64,000 bases of DNA from Halomonas shengliensis. Its GTDB lineage: Bacteria; Pseudomonadota; Gammaproteobacteria; Pseudomonadales; Halomonadaceae. This document shows positions 20,259 to 29,260 of this stretch, piece by piece (position 1 is the first letter of the stretch; each line of letters starts with the position of its first letter). Location of the stretch: NCBI RefSeq assembly GCF_900104135.1, contig NZ_FNIV01000012.1, positions 33,535-97,534 of the forward strand. The letters run 5' to 3'. Below the pieces are notes generated by a model that was not told the origin of the DNA, made no database searches, and worked only from the letters and a program-made list of their open reading frames with translations. A program made the translations under genes and the position numbers.

Positions 20259-20984
20259 ATGGGCAGGGCCTTCCAGAACCGCAAGGAATCCATGGCCAAG
20301 ACGGCCGCCGCCAAGACCAAGGTCTACAGCAAGTACGGCCGCGAGATCTACGTGGTCGCCAAGCAGGGTGGCACCGACCCCAACGGCAACCTGGCGCTGC
20401 GCGGGCTGATCGAGCGCGCCAAGAAGGACCAGGTGCCCAGCCACGTGATCGACAAGGCGCTGGACAAGGCCAGCGGCGTGGGCGGCGAGGACTACTCCCC
20501 GGCCCGCTACGAGGGCTTCGGCCCGGGCAGCTGCATGGTCATCGTCGACTGCCTCACCGACAACCCCAACCGCACCTTCGGCGAGGTGCGCACCTGCTTC
20601 AACCGCGCCAAGAGCAAGCTCGGCACCCCGGGCAGCGTCAGCCACATGTTCGACCACTGCGCCATCCTGGCCTTCCCGGGCGACGACGAGGAGGCGGTGC
20701 TCGAGGCGCTGATGGAGGCCGATGTCGACGTCACCGACATCGAGAACGAGGAGGGTCGGATCACCGTCTTCGCCCCCCATACCGAGTACGCCAAGGCCAA
20801 GCAGGCACTGCTCGACGCCTTCGGCGAGCTGGAGTTCGAGGTCGACGAGATCCAGTTCGTGCCCCAGACCACCACCCCGCTTGCCGGCGACGATGTGGCG
20901 CTGTTCGAGAAGCTGGTCGACGCCCTCAACGACTGCGACGACGTCCAGAACGTCTTCCACAACGCCGAACTGCCCGAGGCGTAA
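20259..20984 (+). CDS. yeeN: YebC/PmpR family protein, YeeN type
   Basis: 241-residue protein nearly identical in key stretches to E. coli Yee[64 protein letters not shown] and [10 protein letters not shown]. The family was first annotated as transcriptional regulators; more recent work on YebC/TACO1 homologues supports a role in translation at polyproline stretches. Cytoplasmic. The ATG has AGGA eight bases upstream. A thiol-redox gene starts 9 bases after its stop, so the two may be co-transcribed. Confidence 0.95.
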   Translation: MGRAFQNRKESMAKTAAAKTKVYSKYGREIYVVAKQGGTDPNGNLALRGLIERAKKDQVPSHVIDKALDKASGVGGEDYSPARYEGFGPGSCMVIVDCLTDNPNRTFGEVRTCFNRAKSKLGTPGSVSHMFDHCAILAFPGDDEEAVLEALMEADVDVTDIENEEGRITVFAPHTEYAKAKQALLDAFGELEFEVDEIQFVPQTTTPLAGDDVALFEKLVDALNDCDDVQNVFHNAELPEA

Positions 20985-20993
20985 GGCCCGGCC

Positions 20994-22227
20994 ATGGCGA
21001 CACGCCTGCTGCGGGCCTGGCTGCTGCTGGCGCTGGCGCTACCGCTGCTGGCCGGCGGCACGGCGGCCGCCACCGCCGAGGCGCCCGCCGCCCGCCGCCC
21101 GCCAGGAAGCCGCCACCCTGTGGTACTTCTGGCGTGAGCACTGCCCCTTCTGTCGCGGGGCCTCCGCCTGGCTGGACCGCCTGGAGCATGAGCGGCCGGC
21201 ACTGCTGGTGGAGCGGGTCAATGTGGTGGAGGATGCCGCCGGCCGCGCCCGCTTCATCGCGATGATGGGCGAACGCGGCCAGACGCCCAACGCCGTGCCC
21301 ACCTTCATCCTCGGCGAGCGGGTCTGGGTCGGCTTCGCCCCGCCCATCGCCGAGGCCATCGAGGCTCAGCTGGGCAGCGAGGCGGCCGAGGCCGTGTCCC
21401 GCTATCGCCTGGACCTCGGTCCCCTCGGGCGCCTCGACCTCGCCGAACAGCCGATGCTGGTAGGCACCCTGCTGATCGCCTTCGTGGATGGCTTCAACCC
21501 CTGCTCGCTGTGGGTGCTGACCGTGCTGCTGGCGATGATCCTCGGCAGCGGCTCCCGGGCGCGCACCGCGGCGGTGGGCGGCACCTTCCTGCTGGTCACC
21601 GCGACGCTCTACGGGCTGTTCATCGCCGGGCTGTTCGCCGCCCTCTCGGTGGCCCACCACCTCGCCGGGATCCAGCTGGTGGTGGCGCTGTTCGCGCTGG
21701 GGTTCGGCGCGGTCAACGTCAAGGACTACTTCGCCTTCAAGCAAGGCCTCTCCTTCACCATCCCCGAGCGCTTCAAGCCACGCATCTACCGCGGCAGCCG
21801 CGCGGTGCGCCGTGATCGTCCGCTGCCCGCCATCCTGCTCACCACCGTGGTACTGGCCGCCGGGGTGGCGCTGATCGAGCTGCCCTGCACCGCGGGCTTC
21901 CCGGTGGTGTGGAGCTCGCTGGTCGCCGAGGCGGGCATCCAGGGCCCGGCCTTCGCCGGCCTGCTGGCCAGCTACCTGGTGGTCTACCTGCTCGACGAGA
22001 TCCTGATACTCGGCACCGCCATCGTCACCCTGCGCATCGGCCGCCTGCAGGAGACCCACGGCCGCACGCTGAAGCTGGTCGGCGGCATGGTGATGCTGGC
22101 GCTGGGTGGCGTGCTGCTGATCGAGCCCAGCCTGATGGAGAGCCTGGCCGGCTTCCTGGCGGTGGTCGGCATCGCCCTCGCCGGCACCCTGGCGGTGATC
22201 GCCGTCAGCCGCCGCGGTAGTGGCTGA
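20994..22227 (+). CDS. Glutaredoxin-like plus DsbD/CcdA-like thiol-redox membrane protein, out of frame as read
   Basis: The ATG at 20994 opens a signal peptide (RAWLLLALALPLLAGG), but this frame stops at 21137. The rest of the gene lies in the next frame to 22227: a thioredoxin-like domain with CPFC and a cis-proline loop (NAVPTF), then about six membrane helices with paired proline-cysteine motifs (DGFNPCSLWVL and IELPCTAGFPVVW) as in CcdA/DsbD. The frame changes inside three tandem CGCCCGC units. Removing one unit would give a continuous 408-residue protein with the active site at C48 and C51. The likely role is transferring reducing power across the inner membrane to periplasmic thiols. 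It could be a sequencing error, a real pseudogene or a phase-variable gene. Confidence 0.75.
21082..21102 (+). repeat. Three tandem CGCCCGC heptamers at the frame break
   Basis: The 21 bases are three perfect copies of CGCCCGC in direct tandem, followed by CAGG. A seven-base unit changes the reading frame with each gain or loss. Two copies (or five) put the signal peptide in frame with the thioredoxin-like domain; the three copies present do not. Confidence 0.9.
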
Positions 22228-22239
22228 CGGCCATCCGGA

Positions 22240-22680
22240 CTACTCCACGGTGATGGTGATGACCTCCGAGGTCACCGGCGGGTCGAAGCTCAGGTGCCGG
22301 TGGTCCATGAACAACAGCTGCAGGTCATGCTCGCCCGGCGCCAGCTCCAGCGTGGTCTCGGTCTGGCCGCCGCCGAAATGGCGCATGCCGTCGTTGGCCG
22401 GCAGCGGCTGGTCGAGATCCACCGCGTCCAGCGGCGTGTCCACCAGCAGATGGTGGTGACCGGTGCCCTCGGCCTGGGTGCCGGCGGGGGCCACGCCCAT
22501 CCCCCTGAGGCCCATGCGCACGGTCACCGGGCCAGAGAGGGTCGCGCCCTGCTCGGGTGAAAGGAAATAGACCTCGGCCCCCTCCGGGGCCGCGACACGT
22601 TCCATCTCGGCCATGGCCGGGGCCGCCAGCAAAGCACTGCCGGCCAGGCCCAGCGCCAGGGCAAGGATCCGTGGGTTCAT
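22240..22680 (-). CDS. DUF4399 domain exported protein
   Basis: 146 residues with a signal peptide (ILALALGLAGSALLAAPAMA) and a mature domain matching DUF4399: VYFLSPEQGATLSGPVTVRMGLRGMGVAPAG, TGHHHLLVDTPL, ANDGMRHFGGGQTETTLELAPGEHDLQLLFMDH. Periplasmic, with a beta-sandwich-like pattern; function unknown, although the conserved histidines suggest metal binding. The ATG at 22680 is chosen because AGGAGAG precedes it; an upstream ATG would spoil the signal peptide. It is convergent with the thiol-redox gene (12-base gap). Confidence 0.88.
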   Translation of the reverse strand: MNPRILALALGLAGSALLAAPAMAEMERVAAPEGAEVYFLSPEQGATLSGPVTVRMGLRGMGVAPAGTQAEGTGHHHLLVDTPLDAVDLDQPLPANDGMRHFGGGQTETTLELAPGEHDLQLLFMDHRHLSFDPPVTSEVITITVE

Positions 22681-22837
22681 GATGCTCTCCTCTGCCATCC
22701 CCGATGGCATGCAGGGCGGCAGGTGCCGCCGGATACGCCATGCGGGCTATCCAGAGCCCGCTCCCATCCTGTCAGGCTAGTCGAGAGCGGCAGGCTTGGC
22801 AGGGAGCATCGGTTGGCAACGGCAGCGCACGCCTCGC

Positions 22838-23740
22838 TCAGCGTCCCTTCTGGGACTCCTGCCACGCCTCGGCGGCCTCCTCCACACCGGGTTCGTCGCT
22901 GCGCTCGAGGGCCGCCCGGCGCCGGGCCTCCTCGTCGCGCACATCGTCGATCACTGTCATCAGCTCCTCCACGTCGACGGGCGCGGTGTCGTGCACGAAG
23001 CGCCCGGTGAGGCGGCTCTCCGGGTGCAGCTCACCGGCCTCATAGAGCGCCCAGATCTCCTTGCCGTAGTCGGTGGCCAAAAGCTCCGGGGCGAAGCGCC
23101 CGAAGTAGCGGCGCATGTTGTCCACGTCGCGCTCGAACATCCACTCGGCGCCGTTGTTGCCGGCGGCATCCACCGCCTGGGGCAGGTCGATGATCACCGG
23201 CCCGTCGGCGGCCAGCAGCACGTTGAACTCGGAGAGGTCGCCGTGTACCAGGCCGGCACACAGCATCCTCACCACGTCGCCGATGATCTTGGCATAGTGC
23301 TCGCGGGCCTCGTCGGCGCCGAGGGTCACGTCGTCCAGGCGCGGGGCGGTGAGCCCGTCGGCGTCGATGATCATCTCCATCAGCAGCACGCCGTCGATGA
23401 AGCCGTAGGGCTCGGGCACCCTCACGTCGGCCGCGGCCAGCCGGTAGAGGGCGTCTACCTCGGCGTTGAGCCAGGCCTGCTCCTGCTCCCTCTGGCCGTA
23501 TCGGGTCTTCTTGGCCATCGCCCGGGAGCGGCGGCTGTTGCGCCCGCGCCGGCCCTCCTGGTACTGCACGGCCTGCTTGAAGCTGCGCTGCCTGGCCTCC
23601 TTGAACACCTTGGCGCAGCGCCGCTCCCCGTGGGAGCGCACCACGTAGACCTGGGCCTCCTTGCCGCTCATCAGCTGGCCCTCCACCGCCTCGATCAGGC
23701 CGTCGTCCACCAGCGGCTGCAGGCGCTTGGGTATCTTCAT
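22838..23740 (-). CDS. RIO1-family serine/threonine protein kinase
   Basis: 300-residue atypical protein kinase. Visible motifs: flexible loop SGKEAQVYVV (25-34), ATP-binding lysine K44 (CAKVFK), catalytic loop H166-GDLSEFN-173 with D168, and the metal-binding loop IIDLPQ with D185. These are diagnostic for RIO kinases, which in archaea and eukaryotes act in small-subunit ribosome maturation. In bacteria the target is not settled. The gene lies 28 bases downstream of dbpA on the same strand and is probably co-transcribed. GGGAG precedes the ATG at 23740. Confidence 0.92.
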   Translation of the reverse strand: MKIPKRLQPLVDDGLIEAVEGQLMSGKEAQVYVVRSHGERRCAKVFKEARQRSFKQAVQYQEGRRGRNSRRSRAMAKKTRYGQREQEQAWLNAEVDALYRLAAADVRVPEPYGFIDGVLLMEMIIDADGLTAPRLDDVTLGADEAREHYAKIIGDVVRMLCAGLVHGDLSEFNVLLAADGPVIIDLPQAVDAAGNNGAEWMFERDVDNMRRYFGRFAPELLATDYGKEIWALYEAGELHPESRLTGRFVHDTAPVDVEELMTVIDDVRDEEARRRAALERSDEPGVEEAAEAWQESQKGR

Positions 23741-23768
23741 CGTTGCTCCCGAAGTTGGCCGATGCCTG

Positions 23769-25172
23769 TCATCGGCTGACCCGCCGGACGCGCACGCGGC
23801 GTCCCTTGATCCGGCCGTCGAGCAGTCGCGCCAGGGCCCGGTCGGCCACCTCGCGTCGCACGGCCACATAGGCGCTGTTGGCCAGCACCTTGATCCTGCC
23901 CACCTGGTCGCCGGCCAGCCCCGCCTCGCCGGTCAGGGCGCCGAGGATATCGCCGGGGCGTACCTTCTGCTTCTTGCCGGCGCCCAGCTGCAGGGTCGCC
24001 ATGGGCGGCACCAGAGGGTCGCCGGCGAGCACCGCGCGCGGCGGCAACGCGGCTTCCTCCAGGGGCTCGCCGCGGAAGGCGTTGAGACGCGCCAGCCGGT
24101 ATTCCTCACCCTCGCCGACCAGGGTGCAGGCGATGCCGGCGCTGCCGGCCCGGCCGGTACGCCCGACGCGGTGCACATGCACCTCGAGCTCCCGGGCGAT
24201 GTGATAGTTGAACACCGCATCGAGCTCGGCGATATCGAGCCCACGGGCGGCCACGTCGGTGGCCACCAGGATCGAGGCGCTGCGGTTGGCGAACAGCACC
24301 AGCAGCCGATCGCGGTCGGCCTGCTCCAGGTCGCCATGCAGCGCCAGGGCGCTGAAGCCCGCCGCGTCGAGCGCCTGGGCCACCTCGTCGGTCTCGCGCT
24401 TGGTGTTGCAGAACACCACGCTCGACGCCGGACGGAGGTGCAGCAGCAGCCGGCAGAGCGCCTCCAGGCGCGCCTCGTCGCCATCATTCACCCGATAGAC
24501 CCGCTCATGGATGCTGCCGGGGTCGTGGCTCTCGGCCGCCTCCACGCCGACCGGGTCGCGTATCAGCGCCGCGGCCACAGGGCGCACGGCATCGGAGAAG
24601 GTGGCGCTGAACAGCAGCGTCTGACGCGACGCCGGGGTCTCGGCGACGATCGCCTCCAGGCTCGCCTGGAAGCCCATGTCGAGCATCCTGTCCGCCTCGT
24701 CCAGCACCAGGGTCGCAAGCCCATCCAGGACGAGCGAGCCCTTGCGCAAGTGCTCCTCGATGCGACCCGGGGTGCCCACCACCAGGTGCGCGCCGTGGGC
24801 CAGGGAGGCGAGCTGGGGGCCGAAGGGGGCACCGCCGCACAGGGTCAGCACCTTGACGTTGGGCAGGGTCCGTGCCAGCCGGCGCAGCTCGCCGGCCACC
24901 TGGCCGGCCAGCTCCCGGGTCGGGCAGAGCACCAGCCCCTGCACCCGGAAGCTGGCCAGGTCGAGCCGCGAGAGCAGCCCCAGGCCGAAGGCCGCGGTCT
25001 TGCCGGAACCGGTCCTGGCCCGGGCGATCACGTCGCGGCCGGCCAGGATCGGCGGCAGGCTCTCGGCCTGGATCGGCGTCATGGCGGTGAAGCCGAGGGA
25101 GTCGAGGTTATCGAGCAGCGACGTCGCCAGCGGCAGCGTGGCGAAGGCGGCGTCGGATGGAGTATCGGACAA
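23769..25172 (-). CDS. dbpA: ATP-dependent RNA helicase DbpA
   Basis: DEAD-box helicase specific for 23S rRNA (helix 92), acting in 50S assembly. 467 residues with the Q motif (MTPIQAESLP), ARTGSGKT, PTRELA, TPGR, DEAD (LVLDEADRMLD), SAT, ATDVAARGLD and HRVGRTGRAG. The C-terminal RNA-binding domain (KQKVRPGDILGALTGEAGL ... GRIKGRRVRVRRV) distinguishes DbpA from other DEAD proteins. I place the start at a TTG at 25172 with AGGA eight bases upstream, giving the E. coli N-terminal length. The frame remains open upstream, where no family similarity is seen. Confidence 0.93.
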   Translation of the reverse strand: MSDTPSDAAFATLPLATSLLDNLDSLGFTAMTPIQAESLPPILAGRDVIARARTGSGKTAAFGLGLLSRLDLASFRVQGLVLCPTRELAGQVAGELRRLARTLPNVKVLTLCGGAPFGPQLASLAHGAHLVVGTPGRIEEHLRKGSLVLDGLATLVLDEADRMLDMGFQASLEAIVAETPASRQTLLFSATFSDAVRPVAAALIRDPVGVEAAESHDPGSIHERVYRVNDGDEARLEALCRLLLHLRPASSVVFCNTKRETDEVAQALDAAGFSALALHGDLEQADRDRLLVLFANRSASILVATDVAARGLDIAELDAVFNYHIARELEVHVHRVGRTGRAGSAGIACTLVGEGEEYRLARLNAFRGEPLEEAALPPRAVLAGDPLVPPMATLQLGAGKKQKVRPGDILGALTGEAGLAGDQVGRIKVLANSAYVAVRREVADRALARLLDGRIKGRRVRVRRVSR

Positions 25173-25347
25173 GGGGAGATCCTGCAGGCAAGAAAGGGCG
25201 CCGGTGACGACGAGCGCGTCGGGGTGATGACGGGGAGCGACGAGAGCCGGACGGCATGGCCCGGCAAGGCGGGCGGATGGCAGGTCGGCAGGATAGCAGA
25301 AAGCGCCGGACAGTGCCCCCGGCCGGGCTAGCGATGGCGCCTCTGCT

Positions 25348-26628
25348 ATGATGGCCGCCACGCCCCATTCATCGCCCCACGCCGGGGCCAGAAAAGTTGC
25401 CGTGCCCATGCCGACACCCCGCCGCCAGCGCTCCACGGACGACAACGCCGCTTCCGACACGGCACAGCGACGCCACCCCGCCCCGTCGCAGCCCTTCGCC
25501 ACTCTCCGCACCTGCGGGGAGCTGCGCACCAGCCTCACCTCGCTGCGCGACACCTTCAGCAATCGCCACCACTCCCTGGACTTCGCCTACTCCCACGCCC
25601 ACTACCTGCGCAATCGCGTGCTGGCGGTGGGCCTCCTGTTCCTGCTGCTCACCCCGCTGTGGGCGCTGGTGGATATCGTGATGCTGCCGCGCGACCTGTG
25701 GGGGATCACCCTGAGCGGGCGCGGCCTGCTGCTGGCGGGGCTGGCCGGCGTGCTGCTGCTGGCCAGGCAGAGCCGCGAGCGAATCGGGCGCATCCGCGTG
25801 AGTGCCGGCCTGCTGCTGGCGCTGCCGGCAACCTTCTACGCCCTGGTGCTGGGGATCGTGCCCGATGGCGACGTGGCGCGGCTGGCAGGCTACGCCTTCA
25901 TCCCCTTCCTGCTGGTGGCCGCCTTGAGCGTCTTCCCCTTCACCCTGGTCGAATCGCTGGCGGCGGGGGTGGCGCTGCTGTGGCTGCTGGCCTTCGCCCA
26001 GCGGGTCGATGGCAGCTGGCTGACCCCGGCGGGACTCGAGGGCCTATGGCTGCTGGCCAGCCTGTTGGCGGTCTCGCTGGCGGCCAACCACTTCCAGCTC
26101 AGCCTGCTGATGCGGGTCTACCGCCAGGCCACCCATGACCCGCTCACCGGGCTATTCAACCGCGGCGCGCTGACCCTGCACCTGGAGAAGCTGCAGGCCT
26201 GGCGCCGGCAGCAGGGAGAGACCGCCCCCGCCTGCAGCGTGCTGATGATGGATATCGATCACTTCAAGCGCATCAACGACACTCACGGCCACTCCGTGGG
26301 CGACCTGGTGCTGGCGGAGTTCGCCCGGGTCGTCAGCGATCAGACCCGCGCCGAGGACTGTGTGGCGCGCTACGGCGGCGAGGAGTTCGTGGTGCTGCTG
26401 GTAGATGCCGACGTGGCACGCGGCAGCCGCGTGGCCGAGCGCATCCGCAGCACCGTGGAAGCCCACCACTTCCCCGACCATGACCACCAGCGGGTGCCGG
26501 TCACCACCAGCATCGGCGTGGCTCGCCTCGGCGAACGGGAGACGCCCCAGCAGGCGCTGGAGCGCGCCGATGCCGCCCTCTACCGAGCCAAGGCGCAAGG
26601 CCGCAACCGCGTGACCCACGCCGACTGA
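25348..26628 (+). CDS. Membrane-bound diguanylate cyclase (GGDEF)
   Basis: 426-residue protein with six predicted membrane helices (about residues 90-255: VLAVGLLFLLLTPLWALVD ... LWLLASLLAVSLAAN) and a C-terminal GGDEF domain. The active-site motif is GGEEF (343-347), with an RxxD inhibitory site (RAED) five residues before it, so it probably makes c-di-GMP under product control. The membrane part resembles a plain six-helix sensor of unknown ligand. The start is uncertain: ATGs at 25348, 25351 and 25408 all lack a good ribosome site. Confidence 0.9.
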   Translation: MMAATPHSSPHAGARKVAVPMPTPRRQRSTDDNAASDTAQRRHPAPSQPFATLRTCGELRTSLTSLRDTFSNRHHSLDFAYSHAHYLRNRVLAVGLLFLLLTPLWALVDIVMLPRDLWGITLSGRGLLLAGLAGVLLLARQSRERIGRIRVSAGLLLALPATFYALVLGIVPDGDVARLAGYAFIPFLLVAALSVFPFTLVESLAAGVALLWLLAFAQRVDGSWLTPAGLEGLWLLASLLAVSLAANHFQLSLLMRVYRQATHDPLTGLFNRGALTLHLEKLQAWRRQQGETAPACSVLMMDIDHFKRINDTHGHSVGDLVLAEFARVVSDQTRAEDCVARYGGEEFVVLLVDADVARGSRVAERIRSTVEAHHFPDHDHQRVPVTTSIGVARLGERETPQQALERADAALYRAKAQGRNRVTHAD

Positions 26629-26748
26629 CCCTGTCGCTCGCTTGTCCTGCGTCAAGACGCCGCCGTTGTCCGCCGGCCAGGCGCCCCCAGGTGTGCGATA
26701 GTCGGGAGAACCATCTCCCACCGACACCCGCCACAGGAGGAGCTCCCC

Positions 26749-28215
26749 ATGCAGCAACGCGAGGTCGATATCGCCATCATCGGCGCCGGCAGCGCCGGCC
26801 TGAGCGCCTGGCACGCCGCCCGCCAGCACAGTGACAGCGTGGTCCTGATCGAGGGCGGAGAGTACGGCACCACCTGTGCGCGGGTGGGCTGCATGCCCTC
26901 CAAGCTGCTGATCGCCGCGGCCGAGGCCGCCCACCAGGCCCGCGAGGCCGGTGGCTTCGGCATCAGGGTGAGCGGTGTCGAGGTCGACGGCCGCGCGGTG
27001 ATGGCGCGGGTCAAGGAGGAGCGCGACGGCTTCGTGGGCCGGGTGCTCACGTCGATGAAGCGCATCCCCGAGGCCGACCGCCTCTCCGGCCATGCCCGCT
27101 TCGCGGACCCCCACACCCTCGAGGTGGGCGGCCATACCCGGGTCAGGGTCCGCACCATCATCATCGCCACCGGCTCGCGGCCCAGCTGGCCCGGGATGTT
27201 CGACGCCGCCGGCGACCGCTTGGTCACCAACGACGACGTCTTCGAGTGGGACGACCTGCCGGAATCCGTGGCGGTGTTCGGCCCCGGGGTGATCGGCCTG
27301 GAGCTGGGCCAGGCACTGCACCGCCTGGGGGTGCGCCTGCGGGTGTTCGGCGTGGGCGGCGCCCTGGGCCCCTTCCGCGACGCCAAGGTGCGCGAGGCAG
27401 CCGACGCCACCTTCAACGAGGCGTTCTACGTCGACCCCGACGCCAAGGTGGAGAGGATCGAACGCGACGGCGAGGGCGTGGCGATCACCTTCATCGAGCG
27501 CGACAGCGGCGAGACCCTCACCGAGCGCTTCGACTATCTGCTGGCCGCCACCGGGCGGCGCCCCAACGTCGACCGCCTGGGCCTGGAGAACGCCGGTCTC
27601 GCGCTCGACGACAAGGGGGTGCCCCGCTTCAACCGCTTCACCCTGCAGTGCCGCGGCGCCGACGACGGCCCAAGCCATGTGTTCATCGCCGGCGACGCCA
27701 ACCAGGAGCTGCCGCTGCTCCACGAGGCCAACAGCGAGGGGCGCATCGCCGGCGACAACGCCGGGCGCTTCCCGGAGCCGCGCGCCGGGCGGCGCAACGT
27801 GGCGCTGTCCATCGTCTTCACAGAACCGCAGATGGCCACCGTGGGCGAGGGCCATGCCGAACTCGAGAGACGCCTGGGCGGCTGCGACTGCCTGGCCACC
27901 GGCGAGGCCTCCTTCGCCGACCAGGGTCGGGCGGTGGTGATGCGCCAGAACCGCGGCCTGATGCGCCTCTACGCCGAGCACGGCTCCGGCCAGTTCCTCG
28001 GCGCCGAGCTGTTCGGCCCGCGGGTGGAGCACATGGCCCACCTGCTGGCCTGGGCCCTGGAGCAGAGGCTCGGCGTCGGCGAGATGCTCGCCATGCCGTG
28101 GTACCACCCGGTGCTGGAGGAGGGGCTGCGCGGTGCCCTGCGCGACCTCAACGCCAACCTTCAGCAGGGCCCGGCGATCACCGAACGCTGCATGGAGTGC
28201 GGCCCCGGCGACTGA
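26749..28215 (+). CDS. Dihydrolipoamide dehydrogenase-like flavoprotein disulfide reductase
   Basis: 488-residue FAD/NAD(H) pyridine nucleotide-disulfide oxidoreductase. FAD motif IIGAGSAGLSA, redox-active pair C43-ARVG-C48, NAD motif FGPGVIGLELGQAL, FAD motif HVFIAGDAN, and the partner-subunit base H453 with E458 (YHPVLEE). This is the dihydrolipoyl dehydrogenase arrangement, but no 2-oxoacid dehydrogenase genes are adjacent. It looks like the stand-alone Lpd-type (Lpd3-like) enzymes; mercuric or other disulfide reductases are less likely because the extra cysteines are missing. AGGAGGAG precedes the ATG. Confidence 0.88.
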   Translation: MQQREVDIAIIGAGSAGLSAWHAARQHSDSVVLIEGGEYGTTCARVGCMPSKLLIAAAEAAHQAREAGGFGIRVSGVEVDGRAVMARVKEERDGFVGRVLTSMKRIPEADRLSGHARFADPHTLEVGGHTRVRVRTIIIATGSRPSWPGMFDAAGDRLVTNDDVFEWDDLPESVAVFGPGVIGLELGQALHRLGVRLRVFGVGGALGPFRDAKVREAADATFNEAFYVDPDAKVERIERDGEGVAITFIERDSGETLTERFDYLLAATGRRPNVDRLGLENAGLALDDKGVPRFNRFTLQCRGADDGPSHVFIAGDANQELPLLHEANSEGRIAGDNAGRFPEPRAGRRNVALSIVFTEPQMATVGEGHAELERRLGGCDCLATGEASFADQGRAVVMRQNRGLMRLYAEHGSGQFLGAELFGPRVEHMAHLLAWALEQRLGVGEMLAMPWYHPVLEEGLRGALRDLNANLQQGPAITERCMECGPGD

Positions 28216-28234
28216 CGGCGCCTGGGCCCGGCGC

Positions 28235-28627
28235 TCAATCCAGGGCGGCGCGCAGCGTCTCGGCGGCCGCCGACAGGTCGGCCGAGTCGGCCATGGGCAG
28301 GTTCTCCACCTGGATGTCGCTCATCGCGTCGAGCGGCGTCAGGTGGACATGCACGTGGGGCACTTCCAGGCCGACGATCAGCATGCCCACCCGCTGGCAG
28401 GGAAAGGCCCGCTTGATCGCCTTCGCCATGCGCCGCGAGACCGCCATCAGGTGCTGGTAGAGCGGCTCGGGCAGGTCGTCCCAGTGGTCGACCTCCTCGC
28501 GGGGGATCACCAGCACATGGCCGGGCTTCATCGGCTGGATGGTCATGATGACCACGCACTGGTCATCGTCGTGCACGAAGTGTCCCGGGATCTCGCCCTG
28601 CATGATGCGGGTGAAGATGCTGGCCAT
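28235..28627 (-). CDS. HIT family protein (nucleotide hydrolase or transferase)
   Basis: 130 residues with the histidine triad motif PHVHVHLTPL near residues 90-99 and the N-terminal pattern SIFTRIMQGEIPGHFVHDDDQCVVIMTIQPMKPGHVLVIPR. HIT proteins hydrolyse nucleotide phosphoramidates and related compounds; the substrate here is unknown. AGGAGGG precedes the ATG at 28627. Convergent with the Lpd-like gene. Confidence 0.9.
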   Translation of the reverse strand: MASIFTRIMQGEIPGHFVHDDDQCVVIMTIQPMKPGHVLVIPREEVDHWDDLPEPLYQHLMAVSRRMAKAIKRAFPCQRVGMLIVGLEVPHVHVHLTPLDAMSDIQVENLPMADSADLSAAAETLRAALD

Positions 28628-28790
28628 GGCGCCCTCCTGGCGATCTGGGGTATGGGGAAGAGGGGTAAGTGACGACTAACGTCGCCTGCAGCGGCGGCGG
28701 CAATCGGGTATGCTTGAGGCGGCAGTACCGCACGACCAAGGAGCAGAATACACGATCGATCAGTCAATCCAAGCCAGCACGGAGGTTCAC

Positions 28791-29108
28791 ATGAAGGTCT
28801 ACAAACCTGAATGGCGGTGCACGTTTAGCGTAAACGAAGGCGCGGATGAATCGGCCAGCTGGAAGGAGCGGATCGCCTGGCAGCTGCGCGAGTTCGCCGA
28901 CCGGCTCGATGGCGGCGGCCGGACCCTCAAGATCGATTGCGACGTCACGCCGGCGGTGAGTCGCGACGAGGTGGATACCTGCCTGGGCAAGGGCTTCGCC
29001 GTGACACAGAGCCTGCTCACCCAGCTCGCCCACCAGGCGGCCTGCGAGGACGTGATGCGCGATGCCAAGGCGGAACTCTTCGAGGAGGAGGACGCCCCGC
29101 GGCACTGA
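28791..29108 (+). CDS. Hypothetical protein
   Basis: 105 residues, soluble, no signal peptide or membrane segment, acidic C terminus (AELFEEEDAPRH). I do not recognise the family. Coding is supported by GGAGG five to six bases before the ATG, by high third-position GC and by a rho-independent terminator 16 bases after the stop. The tryptophan-rich N-terminal half (SWKERIAWQLREFADRLDGG) looks helical. Confidence 0.75.
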   Translation: MKVYKPEWRCTFSVNEGADESASWKERIAWQLREFADRLDGGGRTLKIDCDVTPAVSRDEVDTCLGKGFAVTQSLLTQLAHQAACEDVMRDAKAELFEEEDAPRH

Positions 29109-29124
29109 GGGCTCCCCTGCTTCC

Positions 29125-29157
29125 ACACCCCGGGCCTGCTCGGGGTGTTTTCGTTTC
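29125..29157 (+). terminator. Rho-independent terminator
   Basis: 8-bp stem ACACCCCG (29125-29132) and CGGGGTGT (29141-29148) with an 8-base loop, followed by TTTTCGTTT. Ends the transcript of the gene at 28791-29108. Confidence 0.88.
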
Positions 29158-29168
29158 TGGCGCCGGCG

Positions 29169-29198
29169 TTGACAGCCAGCGGCATTGCGATCTATGCA
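29169..29198 (+). promoter_or_regulatory. Putative sigma-70 promoter of a small gene
   Basis: A perfect -35 TTGACA (29169-29174) is followed after 18 bases by TATGCA (29193-29198), four of six to the -10 consensus. It lies just after the terminator and about 60 bases before the small coding region at 29261, in the right orientation. Confidence 0.6.
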
Positions 29199-29260
29199 TA
29201 TGACAAAGGCACCCGCCTTTACCCGGCTCCGCCGGGCCTCCCCTGCCAAGGAAGCCGGTC

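Noticed and set aside
25173..25562. An N-terminal extension of DbpA of 130 residues in the open frame upstream
   Set aside because: The extension has no family similarity, overlaps the start of the divergent diguanylate cyclase, and a TTG with a ribosome site gives the normal DbpA length.
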